A DNA stretch of 64,000 bases, from the NCBI RefSeq assembly GCF_000193495.2, contig NZ_AP023410.1, positions 372,001 to 436,000 on the forward strand. Direction: 5' to 3'. This DNA comes from Acetobacter aceti NBRC 14818. GTDB taxonomy: Bacteria; Pseudomonadota; Alphaproteobacteria; Acetobacterales; Acetobacteraceae. The notes under the pieces are model-generated. The model did not search any database, was not told the origin of the DNA, and saw only the letters and a list, made by a program, of their open reading frames with translations. The translations under genes and the position numbers were made by a program. This document shows positions 7,807 through 16,376 of the stretch, piece by piece. Position 1 is the first letter of the stretch. Every line of letters starts with the position of its first letter.

Positions 7807-9708
7807 GTGAGCCAGATGTCTTCGATAACCGGTCATACCGTGCGAAAAGAAAGGTTCCGTGACGTGTTTGTAAAGCGCACGCGGCTTGCACTCTCAACTC
7901 TGCTGTCTCTGTCTGTCTTTTCCCCCGTGTCCGGCCACGCAAGTGACTGGAACATCTGGTCTGGCGGTCAGCAGCAGTCCAGCTCTTTCGGGAATACGTC
8001 CCAGACAAGAACCCCTATCAAGCATCTTGTTGTGATCTATCAGGAGAACGTCTCCTTCGATCACTATTTCGCAACATACCCCAAGGCGACCAACCCGACC
8101 GGTGAGCCGAGCTTCCGTGCGCAACGCGGTACGCCTGCGGTGAACAACCTGCAGACCAGCAACCTGCTGCAGCAGAACCCAAATACCAATACAGCCAATG
8201 GCACTGGTGCGGCGCTTCCTTTCCGTCTGGATCGCACACAGGCCAGCACGGCCGATCAGAATCATGCTTATACGGCCGAGCAGATGGCCTATAACAACGG
8301 CGCCATGGATCTGTTCCCGCTCTATACCGGTTCCGGTTCGTCCGGCGGCGTTGGCGCGTTCGGCACCAAAGGTCAGGTTCTGGGTTATTACGACGGCAAC
8401 ACCGTCACCGCTTACTGGCGCTATGCTCAGCGCTTCTCCATGAGCGATAACGCTTTCACCGACACCTACGGTCCGTCGACACCGGGTGCGCTTGAAGTCG
8501 TCTCCGGCCAGACCAACGGCCTGAAGCTGATTGCGACCACGCAGAGCCCTTCCACAAAAGAGAAATCTTCCGCCTATATCTCTGACGGTCAGGGCGGCTG
8601 GACGATGATCAATGACATCGATCCGGGTTATGACGCCTGCTCATCCACGACCAATCAGGGCATGATGACGGGCCGCAACATCGGTGACCTGCTCAATGAG
8701 CGTGGCATCACCTGGGGCGGCTTCATGGGTGGTTTCGACCTGACTCTGAGCAACACGGACGGATCGACCGGCTGTAAGCGGACGACCTACTCCACCATCG
8801 TGTCGGAAAATGTTGCGGATTACATCCCGCATCATAACTGGTTCCAGTATTACGAGAGCACGTCCAACCCGACACACGCCCGTCCGCACTCCGTCAAGTC
8901 GATCGGTTACACCTATATTCCGGGAACTTCCAAGAAGGATCCGGCTAACCACGAATACGATCTGAAGGACTTCTACAAGACTGCCAAAGAGGGCAATCTT
9001 CCGGCCGTTTCTTTCGTCAAACTGCCGGCCTATCAGGACGGTCACGCCGGATATTCCGATCCGCTTGATGAGCAGGTTGGTGTGGTCGATGTGGTCAACC
9101 TCCTGCAGAAGCTGCCGGAATGGAAAGATACAGCTATCCTGATCGCTTATGACGACTCAGACGGCTGGTATGATCACGCTTATGTTGCGCCGACACATGG
9201 TTCGTTTGACTCCTCGGCTGACCAGCTGAACGGTGCAGGCGTCTGCGGTTCGGGCACGGCGCCGAAAGGTGTTGAAGGCAAGGCTGTCAACGGTCGTTGC
9301 GGACCGGGAACGCGTGTTCCTCTGATTGCGATTTCTCCCTACGCGAAAAGCAACTATGTCAGCCACACTCTCGTGACGCAGGCTTCCATTGTTCGCTTTA
9401 TCGAAGATAACTGGCTGGGCGGTAAGCGTCTTGGGCAGGGATCATTCGACGCCACCGCGGGCAAGATCGACGATCTGTTCGACTTCAACCGCCGTTCGAA
9501 CACGGATCAGCTGATTCTTGATCCGGATACCGGTGACATCCGTTCGGGACAGATCTCGGGCAATGGTCACAACGGTTCATCGTCTCATAGTGATGACTCT
9601 CCGTTCGGTGGAAGCAGCAACAACTCTTCCTCCAACCAGAGCTCTTCAAATAGCGGTCTTTCAGGCCTTCTGGCTGCAATCTGGTCGTTCCTGTCCCAGT
9701 ATGTCTAA
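7807..9708 (+). CDS. Secreted phosphoesterase (phospholipase C / acid phosphatase family)
   Basis: A 633-residue exported hydrolase of the PF04185 phosphoesterase family (bacterial phospholipase C and AcpA-type acid phosphatases). Visible motifs are the N-terminal metal and nucleophile region HLVVIYQENVSFDHYF (about residue 73), YDDSDGWYDH (about 448) and RVPLIAISPYAKSNYV. A signal peptide ends near SPVSGHAS. The start is uncertain: GTG 7807, ATG 7816, or GTG 7864 preceded by GAAAGG. The last ~50 residues are a Ser/Asn/Gly-rich linker ending in a hydrophobic LSGLLAAIWSFLSQYV segment, unusual for the family. It lies directly after the T2SS genes and may be exported by that system. Confidence 0.85.
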   Translation: MSQMSSITGHTVRKERFRDVFVKRTRLALSTLLSLSVFSPVSGHASDWNIWSGGQQQSSSFGNTSQTRTPIKHLVVIYQENVSFDHYFATYPKATNPTGEPSFRAQRGTPAVNNLQTSNLLQQNPNTNTANGTGAALPFRLDRTQASTADQNHAYTAEQMAYNNGAMDLFPLYTGSGSSGGVGAFGTKGQVLGYYDGNTVTAYWRYAQRFSMSDNAFTDTYGPSTPGALEVVSGQTNGLKLIATTQSPSTKEKSSAYISDGQGGWTMINDIDPGYDACSSTTNQGMMTGRNIGDLLNERGITWGGFMGGFDLTLSNTDGSTGCKRTTYSTIVSENVADYIPHHNWFQYYESTSNPTHARPHSVKSIGYTYIPGTSKKDPANHEYDLKDFYKTAKEGNLPAVSFVKLPAYQDGHAGYSDPLDEQVGVVDVVNLLQKLPEWKDTAILIAYDDSDGWYDHAYVAPTHGSFDSSADQLNGAGVCGSGTAPKGVEGKAVNGRCGPGTRVPLIAISPYAKSNYVSHTLVTQASIVRFIEDNWLGGKRLGQGSFDATAGKIDDLFDFNRRSNTDQLILDPDTGDIRSGQISGNGHNGSSSHSDDSPFGGSSNNSSSNQSSSNSGLSGLLAAIWSFLSQYV

Positions 9709-11038
9709 TCTCTCGCGTTCGATGCAGCCCGTTCTGGGCTGCATCAGTTTGCTTACACTTTTGTGGGCAACACCTGTCCTGGCGCAGTCCGGGACAGGTT
9801 CCTGCCTGCCTGCGCCGGACGGCAGCAATCCATGTCCCGTAGAGCTGCTGAAGCCCAAGATGCAGCCGCTTTCGCAAATGGCCTTGATCGGGAAGCAGAT
9901 ATTTAATGATCCGCTTCTTTCCGGTTCAGGGAAGCTTTCCTGCGCTTCATGTCATGAGCCGACAAACCATTATGCGCCTTCAGGAAATTCCCCGGTTTTT
10001 TCCGGTGGAATGCAACTGAACAAGCAGGGTAGGCGGGCGGTTCCAACGCTGACCTATTCTGAACGACGTCCAAATTTCAGTATTGGTCTGGATGATCCGA
10101 CCAGCGAGGCAGCTCCCGCTATCGTCGCCAATGTAGGTGGTGCTGAACGTGGTGGTAAAAGTGCCACCAATAACGCTGCATCTGCTGGAAACCTTGTGCC
10201 GCAGGGCGGTCTTTTCTGGGATGGGCGTGCTGACACCCTGCAACAGCAGGTGCTTGGTCCTCTTTATGATCCTGCCGAGATGGCTTCTTCACCGCAAAAG
10301 GTGATCGAACGCATTAGCAGCGCACCCTATACAGCCGATCTCAAGCAGTTGGCTGGTATTGCAGGCCAGGCGTCTCCTGAGTTTCTTCTGGCCGAAGCGA
10401 TGTTTGCTCTCGCTCGGTACCAGATCGAAGATCCAGCCTTTCACCGATATAACAGCAAGTTTGATGGATGGCTTGAAGGCAAGGAGAACTTCACGCCGAT
10501 TGAACGCGCTGGCTATCTGGCGTTCAATGACCCGCAAAAAGGGAATTGTGCTGCCTGCCACGTCGATACGGTGTCTGGAAACCGTCTGCCACCAGTCTTC
10601 ACTGATCATCAGTATGAAGCGCTAGGTGCCCCAAGAAACATGCAGATCGCGATGAATCATGATCCTGCCTATTTTGATCTGGGCGTGTGCGATCGTCAGC
10701 CGGATGGTCGAACGTCACTCAGTCTGTATTGCGGCATGTTTGCGACACCGACTTTACGAAACTCAGCAACGCGTCATGTGTTTTTTCACAATGGAGTCTT
10801 CCATTCCCTTGAGGATGTTCTGGATTTCTATGCCTTGCGTGATCTGGAGCCTTCGAAGTTTTATCCAGTAGGAAAAAATAAAAAGGTTCAGAAATATAAC
10901 GATATTCCAGATAAATATCGTCAGAACCTCGATACACTGGATGCGCCATTTGATCGTAAGGCCGGTGAAAAACCAGCAATGACCGAGGATGAACGTGTCG
11001 CGATCATTGCATTCCTGAAAACTTTAACGGACAGATAG
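9701..11038 (+). CDS. Di-haem cytochrome c peroxidase (MauG/CcpA-like)
   Basis: About 445 residues, periplasmic. A signal peptide (VLGCISLLTLLWATPVLAQ) precedes two c-type haem sites, CASCH (about residue 80) and CAACH (about 283), in the order typical of bacterial cytochrome c peroxidase and MauG. The chosen ATG at 9701 lies inside the last codons of the phosphoesterase gene (8-base overlap); ATG 9722 is an alternative. The overlap indicates co-expression with the phosphoesterase. The substrate is unknown; peroxide reduction or protein oxidation are both known in the family. A strong terminator follows. Confidence 0.88.
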   Translation: MSNLSRSMQPVLGCISLLTLLWATPVLAQSGTGSCLPAPDGSNPCPVELLKPKMQPLSQMALIGKQIFNDPLLSGSGKLSCASCHEPTNHYAPSGNSPVFSGGMQLNKQGRRAVPTLTYSERRPNFSIGLDDPTSEAAPAIVANVGGAERGGKSATNNAASAGNLVPQGGLFWDGRADTLQQQVLGPLYDPAEMASSPQKVIERISSAPYTADLKQLAGIAGQASPEFLLAEAMFALARYQIEDPAFHRYNSKFDGWLEGKENFTPIERAGYLAFNDPQKGNCAACHVDTVSGNRLPPVFTDHQYEALGAPRNMQIAMNHDPAYFDLGVCDRQPDGRTSLSLYCGMFATPTLRNSATRHVFFHNGVFHSLEDVLDFYALRDLEPSKFYPVGKNKKVQKYNDIPDKYRQNLDTLDAPFDRKAGEKPAMTEDERVAIIAFLKTLTDR

Positions 11039-11078
11039 ACCTTCTCTAAGCTGTGTCATTTTTCGAAAATAATAATTC

Positions 11079-11127
11079 CCGAACACGGGTCGATGGGTTG
11101 TAGCTCATCGACCCGTGTTCGGTTTTT
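11079..11127 (+). terminator. Rho-independent terminator after the peroxidase gene
   Basis: A perfect 17-bp inverted repeat (arms 11079-11095 and 11106-11122) with a 10-base loop is followed by five T residues. It lies 40 bases downstream of the peroxidase stop. Confidence 0.9.
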
Positions 11128-11526
11128 GACGGATCATGTCTATTGCCGGATTTATGGATCGGGAGCATCGCACCAATGCGAGAAACTGGTTCAGGTTACC
11201 ATCGTGTAAAATATTGCTTCGACACAGCCGCGATCCACAGAAGTAACATTCAGCTTTATGACAAAAGAGAAATAAATTCTCCTTCGAATGGGTGGAGTTC
11301 ATGTTGGCGAAACAGGCGTCTGATTTCTTTTTCTTCGACGCTCTTGATAGGCAGGCAGATTTACCGGCCTCGTCCGCAAAAAAACTTGAGACCAACTTCG
11401 TTCGAAGAAGCAGCTGTTTCCCAAGTGTCAGGGCAGACATGGCGATACATATCAGACGACTTTTCAGTCAAAAGACAGAAAGTATTGCCGGATAATCATA
11501 TTTTGAATTTTGAAGAGATTTTTATT
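11128..11526. other. AT-rich stretch with no supported gene
   Basis: About 400 bases between the peroxidase terminator and the tRNA. It is visibly richer in A/T than its neighbours. Short frames exist on both strands, but none has a family-like sequence, and only a 67-codon frame at 11292-11495 has a weak ribosome-site-like GGTGG. No repeat, tRNA or known ncRNA was recognised. Confidence 0.4.
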
Positions 11527-11600
11527 TGGCTGGGGGACCTGGATTCGAACCAGGGCTGACCGGGTCAGAGCCGGTAGTTCTACCGCTAAACTATCCCCCA
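11527..11600 (-). tRNA. tRNA-Gln (anticodon CUG)
   Basis: On the minus strand the sequence folds as a 74-nt cloverleaf with encoded CCA. The acceptor arm TGGGGGA pairs with TCCCCCA, discriminator G. The anticodon loop CTCTGAC sits on an ACCGG/CCGGT stem and gives anticodon CTG (plus-strand 11566-11568). The T-loop GGTTCGAATCC is intact. Confidence 0.95.
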
Positions 11601-11790
11601 GCAGGGATCAGAACTTGGTGTGAACCGCGTTCCGTCGGTGTGAGCGGGCTAATAGCACCGCATTTTTTGTGGCACAACCCCTTTTCTCGATTTTATAGAG
11701 TACGAAAAATTTTTGCTTGCCGGAGCGGCGTGTTTGCTGAAATAGTGTCTTAAATTTGCATCAACCTTTATCACAAAAAGGAACCAGACG

Positions 11791-13089
11791 ATGGACCTGA
11801 CAGGCGCCTGGCTCCGAAGCCAGAAGGCGCTCGATACTCTTTCTCCAGCGCCACTTTTTCCTGCCTCACCCACACCCGACAGAACCACAGGTGTTTCTGT
11901 CAGTGCCCGCTCGGCTGGAAGCTTGCCGAACCCGCTTGTCGAGACAGCCTCGCCGGTCGTTGCGCTGCCGTCTCCGCTGATAAAAGAAGGGAAGAGCGCA
12001 CGAGAACGCTCTGAAGGTTGGGGGCAGGGTGGCTCCTGCGCTGCTCTGGATCTGGGGACCAACAATTGCCGCCTCATGGTTGCCTCCCGTACGGAAGGTG
12101 GCTTTCGTGTGCTCGACAGCTACAGTCGTATTGTTCGTCTCGGAGAAGGGTTGCAGCGGACGGGTGAATTGAATGCCGCCGCCATGAACCGCACTCTTGA
12201 GGCGCTGCATACATGCGTGGGCAGGCTCGGACGTCATCGTCCGATCCGTCTGCGGGCTGTAGCGACGGAAGCCTGCCGCCGTGCGCGTAATGGTCTGGCT
12301 TTTGTCGAACGGATCCGGCAGGAAACCGGTTTCGAATTCGAGATTATTTCCGGCAAGGAAGAAGCTGAACTGGCTGTCGAGAGTTGCTCAGCTCTTCTTT
12401 TCGACCCTGTGTGGAAACGCCCGGTAACTCCCGCGAGAGAACCTCAATCCGAGCAGGACTGGGGGCTTCTGCTGGATGTTGGCGGCGGGTCGACAGAAAT
12501 CGCATGGATGCAGCTGGATCAGGCCACCCGGAAACATACGCTCGCAGGCTATATCAGCCTGCCGATTGGCGTCATCACGCTTGCTGAACAGTTTCCTCAT
12601 CGGCGACCGGGCACCTATCGGGCGATGGTTGAGATGGTCAGGGAAAGTCTGGAAGCATTCGAAGAGACACATCAGATCTGCCGCTATATCGCAGAGGACC
12701 GTGTGCGGGTTGTGGGAACGAGCGGCACAGTTACGACGCTGGCCAGTCTCGATCTCGATCTGCCCCGTTATATCCGTCAGGCAGTAGACGGTTATCGCCT
12801 GCAGCCGGACAGTGCCAGACGCGCCATTGGCCGTCTCCATCGCATGGGGATGGACGGGATGCGGGTGCATCCCTGCATCGGCTCAGAACGGGCCACCTAT
12901 GTCATGCCCGGCTGTGCTATTTTCGAGGCGTTTCTGTCGCTTTGGTCCAGCAGTGTCGTGGTGGCGGACCGGGGGCTGCGAGACGGGTTGCTTCTGCGTA
13001 TGATGCGCGAGGAGAAAAACGGCCTGCATGCTGGCCGAACTTGGCCGCATGTTCCGCGCTCCGATGGGCGTCAGGCCACACCTGACTGA
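11791..13089 (+). CDS. ppx: Exopolyphosphatase / pppGpp phosphatase family (Ppx/GppA)
   Basis: A 432-residue ASKHA-fold phosphatase that releases phosphate from polyphosphate or the pppGpp 5' end. The phosphate-1 motif ALDLGTNNCRLMVA is at about residue 84 and the second glycine motif LLDVGGGSTEIAW at about 226. The C-terminal part contains GTSGTVTTLASLDL. An AAGGAA ribosome site supports ATG 11791. This gives an unusual ~80-residue Ser/Pro-rich leader before the catalytic domain. The gene overlaps rlmE, matching the common alphaproteobacterial ppx-rlmE pair. Confidence 0.9.
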   Translation: MDLTGAWLRSQKALDTLSPAPLFPASPTPDRTTGVSVSARSAGSLPNPLVETASPVVALPSPLIKEGKSARERSEGWGQGGSCAALDLGTNNCRLMVASRTEGGFRVLDSYSRIVRLGEGLQRTGELNAAAMNRTLEALHTCVGRLGRHRPIRLRAVATEACRRARNGLAFVERIRQETGFEFEIISGKEEAELAVESCSALLFDPVWKRPVTPAREPQSEQDWGLLLDVGGGSTEIAWMQLDQATRKHTLAGYISLPIGVITLAEQFPHRRPGTYRAMVEMVRESLEAFEETHQICRYIAEDRVRVVGTSGTVTTLASLDLDLPRYIRQAVDGYRLQPDSARRAIGRLHRMGMDGMRVHPCIGSERATYVMPGCAIFEAFLSLWSSSVVVADRGLRDGLLLRMMREEKNGLHAGRTWPHVPRSDGRQATPD

Positions 13090-13954
13090 GGTTTCAGTCG
13101 ATCCAACCAGCAAAGTACAGTCAGACGTGACATCGAAAACTCCACCATCAGGCCCCAGCAAGCCTGCTTCCGCTCAGGCAACGCGTGTGCCGGGCCGTCG
13201 CGCCATCAGGGTGACGGCCACTCCCGGCGGCAAGAACAACGAATCTGACAGTCTGGCTGCCCGTTCGGTTCGCTCCAAAACCGTAACCCTGAAGAACACC
13301 CGAAAGAAAACAACGGCGCAGCAGCGCTGGCTGGCCCGTCAGCTCAATGATCCCTATGTGGCCGCTGCCCATAAGCAGGGATGGCGGTCCCGCGCAGCAT
13401 TCAAGCTGATTGAAATTGACGACCGTTTTCATCTGATCAAGCCGGGTCAGCGCGTGGTGGATCTTGGTGCGGCTCCGGGCGGCTGGACACAGGTTGCGGT
13501 GAAACGCGGCGCTTCGCATGTGATCGGTGTGGATCTGCTGCCAGTCGATCCTGTTGCCGGTGCGGAAATCATTGAAGGTGATTTCACTGACCCGGAACTT
13601 CCTGATCGTCTGATCGAGATGCTCGGTGGGAAGGCCGACCTCGTTCTGTCCGATATGGCTCCAAATACGACGGGGCATGCTCCGACGGATCACATGCGGA
13701 TCATCGGTCTTGCGGAAGGGGCGCTGGACTTTGCGTTCGATGTTCTCGCGGAAGGTGGCGGCTTTATCGCCAAGGTTTTTCAGGGCGGTTCAGAGAAGCA
13801 GATGCTTGAGCCGATGAAAAAACTTTTCGCTTCCGTACGTCACGTCAAACCGCCTGCGAGCCGTAAGGATTCCAGCGAGTTATACGTCGTGGCGACAGGA
13901 TTTCGCTCGGCACGGCTGGCGGAAGTCAGAGCCGAGCAGAACGAGCGGCGCTGA
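13028..13954 (+). CDS. rlmE: 23S rRNA 2'-O-uridine methyltransferase RlmE (FtsJ)
   Basis: A SAM-dependent methyltransferase that modifies U2552 of 23S rRNA. The SAM-binding motif VVDLGAAPGGWTQVA is near residue 143. The K-D-K-E catalytic tetrad can be followed as K in FKLIEID, D in LSDMAPN, K in IAKVFQGG and E in SSELYVVA. The enzyme core starts near residue 95. The preceding ~90 residues are basic and low in complexity, so the true start may be ATG 13028, ATG 13064 or later. The first two overlap ppx by 62 and 26 bases. Confidence 0.93.
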   Translation: MLAELGRMFRAPMGVRPHLTEVSVDPTSKVQSDVTSKTPPSGPSKPASAQATRVPGRRAIRVTATPGGKNNESDSLAARSVRSKTVTLKNTRKKTTAQQRWLARQLNDPYVAAAHKQGWRSRAAFKLIEIDDRFHLIKPGQRVVDLGAAPGGWTQVAVKRGASHVIGVDLLPVDPVAGAEIIEGDFTDPELPDRLIEMLGGKADLVLSDMAPNTTGHAPTDHMRIIGLAEGALDFAFDVLAEGGGFIAKVFQGGSEKQMLEPMKKLFASVRHVKPPASRKDSSELYVVATGFRSARLAEVRAEQNERR

Positions 13955-14007
13955 CATAATTTGAAACCATTCCTCTTTCGCCCCGTTGGGACAGAACAGA
14001 AGGAGGA

Positions 14008-14436
14008 ATGAAGATCATGGCAACAGCAAACGCTCAAAAATAGAGAACACGTTTCTCACCATTATCGAGACATTGCTGCCTGTGCAAAGAAACCGATTGG
14101 CGATCGGACTGTGACGCCAGCCTATGAAGGCGACGCGGAGAAGACGATCGGATTGACCAGCTTGGCGGTATCCCCGACATGAACCCTGCCGGACTGGCCA
14201 CGCGTTCCAATGCCGAATATGGCAAGCCGGATAAGCTGGTTGACATGATCAAGCAGAACCTCATCGCTGAGCGGATCGCAGTTGAGCACTACCGTGAACT
14301 GGTCCGCTATTTCGGAGACAAGGATCCGACGACACGGATCATGCTGGAAAAGATTCTGGCTCAGGAAGAAGAGCATGCGACTGACATGCACGACTTCCTT
14401 GTAGCTCACGAAGGCACTCCGTTCCTCAAGGATTGA
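14008..14436 (+). pseudogene. Broken bacterioferritin-like gene
   Basis: A good ribosome site (AGGAGG at 14001) precedes ATG 14008/14017, but the frame stops after MATANAQK. A shifted frame then reads HYRDIAA...DRTVTPAYEGDAEKTI, like the N-terminal part of ferritin-like bacterioferritins. It jumps directly to RIDQLGGIPDMNPAGLATRS in the first frame and then reads the intact last helix pair (NLIAERIAVEHYRELV, EEEHATDMHDFL) to 14436. About 50 residues of helices A/B, including the first metal ligands, are missing. One frameshift and one internal deletion therefore explain the locus. An 85-residue product from ATG 14179 is possible but would lack half of the ferroxidase site. Confidence 0.8.
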
Positions 14437-14446
14437 GACCCTTGCA

Positions 14447-14481
14447 GGCTTTGCTCCTGAAAGTGGAGCAAAGCCTTTTTT
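14447..14481 (+). terminator. Rho-independent terminator
   Basis: An 11-bp perfect stem (arms 14447-14457 and 14465-14475) with a 7-base loop and six T residues. It lies between the ferritin remnant and the convergent dehydrogenase gene. Confidence 0.9.
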
Positions 14482-14483
14482 CG

Positions 14484-15452
14484 TCAGACAATCTGGTTGA
14501 TGAGGGGTTTTCCTTCCACCAGTCGTCTGACATTTTCATGCAGAATGTCAGCTACTCGGCTTTCATAAGCCACAGTATCGCCAGCGCAATGTGGTGTGAT
14601 CAGAACATTGGGCATGGACCAGAGCGGCGATGTTTCGGGGAGAGGTTCCTGCTCGAACGTGTCCAGAGCGGCCATGCCAATCTGTCCTTTCCGCAGAGCT
14701 GCGATCAGATCAGTTTCCACAATAACTGAACCGCGAGCGACATTGATCAGGCAGGCTGTAGGCTTCATGCGCTTGAGCAGGTTACCGTTCACCAGTCCTC
14801 GGGTTTCCGGTGTCGCAGGGCAGGCGAGGATCACGTAATCCGCCTTTTCAACAGCCTGTGGAAGCTGATCGTCACTGACGGTGGTGATGGCCAATCCTGA
14901 ATCAGCAGTCACATTCTTTCGGACAACAGTGACGGTCTGACCCAGTGCAAGGCACATAGTTGCCAGTCTTGCGCCAATGGCTCCAAATCCGACAATCACC
15001 ACATGGGTTCCGGCTATTTCATGACGCCGCTCGCTCCGATCTCGTGCAAGCTTGCGCCAGAAGGATTGACGCTGGTCATCCCGCGCCTCCCACAATCTAC
15101 GGGCATGACTGAACATCAGGGCAATGGCGTGTTCAGCAACGGCGTTGGCGTTCACACCCCGCGCACTCGCCAGATGAACGCCGCGTGCTCGAAATGCTTC
15201 CGTATCATACTGCTCGACGCCAGACGTCATGGTCTGGAGAAGCTTCAATTGTGGTGCAAGAGCCAGAAAACGGGGCTCCCACAGCGTCATCGTCACAAGA
15301 ATGTCCGCCTCGGTCAGTGCCGGGACGAGTTCTGTCTTGTTTTTTGCCCAGACACAGTCAGTTGGCTCAGCCCATTCATCCACCAGTGATTTGATGTCGA
15401 ACGATGAATGGGCAATGACGATTTTCGGTTTTTTATTGAACCAGAAAGACAC
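14484..15452 (-). CDS. D-isomer-specific 2-hydroxyacid dehydrogenase
   Basis: A 322-residue cytosolic NAD(P)-dependent dehydrogenase of the D-2-hydroxyacid/phosphoglycerate dehydrogenase superfamily. The nucleotide-binding loop is GFGAIGARL (about residue 155). The catalytic Arg is in NVARGSVI, Glu in FEQEPLP and His in ITPHCAG, in the usual order. The likely reaction is reduction of glyoxylate, hydroxypyruvate or a related 2-oxoacid; the exact substrate cannot be told from sequence. It lies downstream of rsmA on the same strand with a 75-base gap. Confidence 0.88.
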   Translation of the reverse strand: MSFWFNKKPKIVIAHSSFDIKSLVDEWAEPTDCVWAKNKTELVPALTEADILVTMTLWEPRFLALAPQLKLLQTMTSGVEQYDTEAFRARGVHLASARGVNANAVAEHAIALMFSHARRLWEARDDQRQSFWRKLARDRSERRHEIAGTHVVIVGFGAIGARLATMCLALGQTVTVVRKNVTADSGLAITTVSDDQLPQAVEKADYVILACPATPETRGLVNGNLLKRMKPTACLINVARGSVIVETDLIAALRKGQIGMAALDTFEQEPLPETSPLWSMPNVLITPHCAGDTVAYESRVADILHENVRRLVEGKPLINQIV

Positions 15453-15527
15453 AGGCTTTCTCCCGCCATGATACTGGCGATAAGCATCTCTCCGTCATCT
15501 GGTAAAATGCAACAGACGTTGTTGCGA

Positions 15528-16373
15528 TCAGCGTTTCCCTGACGGTGCTGTTTCCAGAAAGTAGCGCGCAAGACGATCGAATTCAGCGATATTCAGCGTT
15601 TCCGCACGGCGGGCGCCATCAATCCCGGCAGCCTGTAGAAGGCGTTCTCCACCTATTCCTTTGAGCGAGCCGCGCAGCATCTTGCGCCGCTGACCAAAAG
15701 CCGCTGCCGTCACACTTTCCATGGCCCGGAACAGTTCGGGAGATGGCTGCTCGTCATGCGGGGTAATTTCCACGACAGAGGACCAGACTTTCGGGGGCGG
15801 TGAAAAAGCGCCGGGTGGGAGGCGCATGACCTGTGAACAGGTCGCGCACCACTGGGAGATGACCCCCAGTCGTCCATAATGCTCGCTTCCCGGTTCCGCG
15901 CAGATCCGTTCGGCGACTTCAAGCTGGAACATCAGCGTCAGTCGCTCCCACTGGGCCGCCTGTCGCAGCCAGCCAATCAGAAGAGGGGTGGCGACATTGT
16001 AGGGAAGGTTCGCCACAATCCGGCGAGGAGCCGGGCAAAGCGTCGTGAGATCCAGCGACGTAGCGTCGGCCTGAACGAGTTTCAACCGATCCGGGGCTTC
16101 CGCAACCAGTTCTTCGATAACGCCGATTGCGCGGGAATCGACTTCAACGGCAGCGATGGAAGCAGCCGGACTGTCCAGCAGCGCCCGTGTCAGGCCACCC
16201 GGACCGGGGCCTACTTCTACAACATGGCGGCCCTGAAGGGGGCCGGACAGTTCGACAATCCGCTCGGTGATGCCGGGGTCAAGCAGGAAGTGCTGGCCCA
16301 GCGAGTGACGGGCCGCAAGATTGTGGCGGTTGATGACGGAAGCCAGAGGCTCCCGGGAAGAGAGATTTGCCAC
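15528..16373 (-). CDS. rsmA: 16S rRNA dimethyladenosine transferase RsmA (KsgA)
   Basis: A 281-residue SAM-dependent enzyme that dimethylates A1518 and A1519 of 16S rRNA. N-terminal HSLGQHFLLDPGI, the SAM motif VEVGPGPGGLTRAL (about 50-63) and the catalytic NLPYNVATPLL motif (about 120) are all present. It begins 3 bases after the surA stop, so it is probably co-transcribed with surA and lptD. In many Alphaproteobacteria pdxA lies between surA and rsmA; it is absent here. Confidence 0.95.
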   Translation of the reverse strand: MANLSSREPLASVINRHNLAARHSLGQHFLLDPGITERIVELSGPLQGRHVVEVGPGPGGLTRALLDSPAASIAAVEVDSRAIGVIEELVAEAPDRLKLVQADATSLDLTTLCPAPRRIVANLPYNVATPLLIGWLRQAAQWERLTLMFQLEVAERICAEPGSEHYGRLGVISQWCATCSQVMRLPPGAFSPPPKVWSSVVEITPHDEQPSPELFRAMESVTAAAFGQRRKMLRGSLKGIGGERLLQAAGIDGARRAETLNIAEFDRLARYFLETAPSGKR

Positions 16374-16376
16374 TGA

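Noticed and set aside
11105..11440. A 111-codon minus-strand frame beside the peroxidase terminator
   Set aside because: It ends inside the terminator hairpin, has Lys-rich non-family sequence and no start signal.
13148..13693. A 181-codon frame opposite rlmE
   Set aside because: It is fully contained in rlmE on the other strand and has no recognisable family features.
14179..14436. Reading the ferritin C-terminal fragment as an intact 85-residue gene
   Set aside because: No ribosome site precedes its ATG and upstream sequence clearly continues the same family in a broken form.
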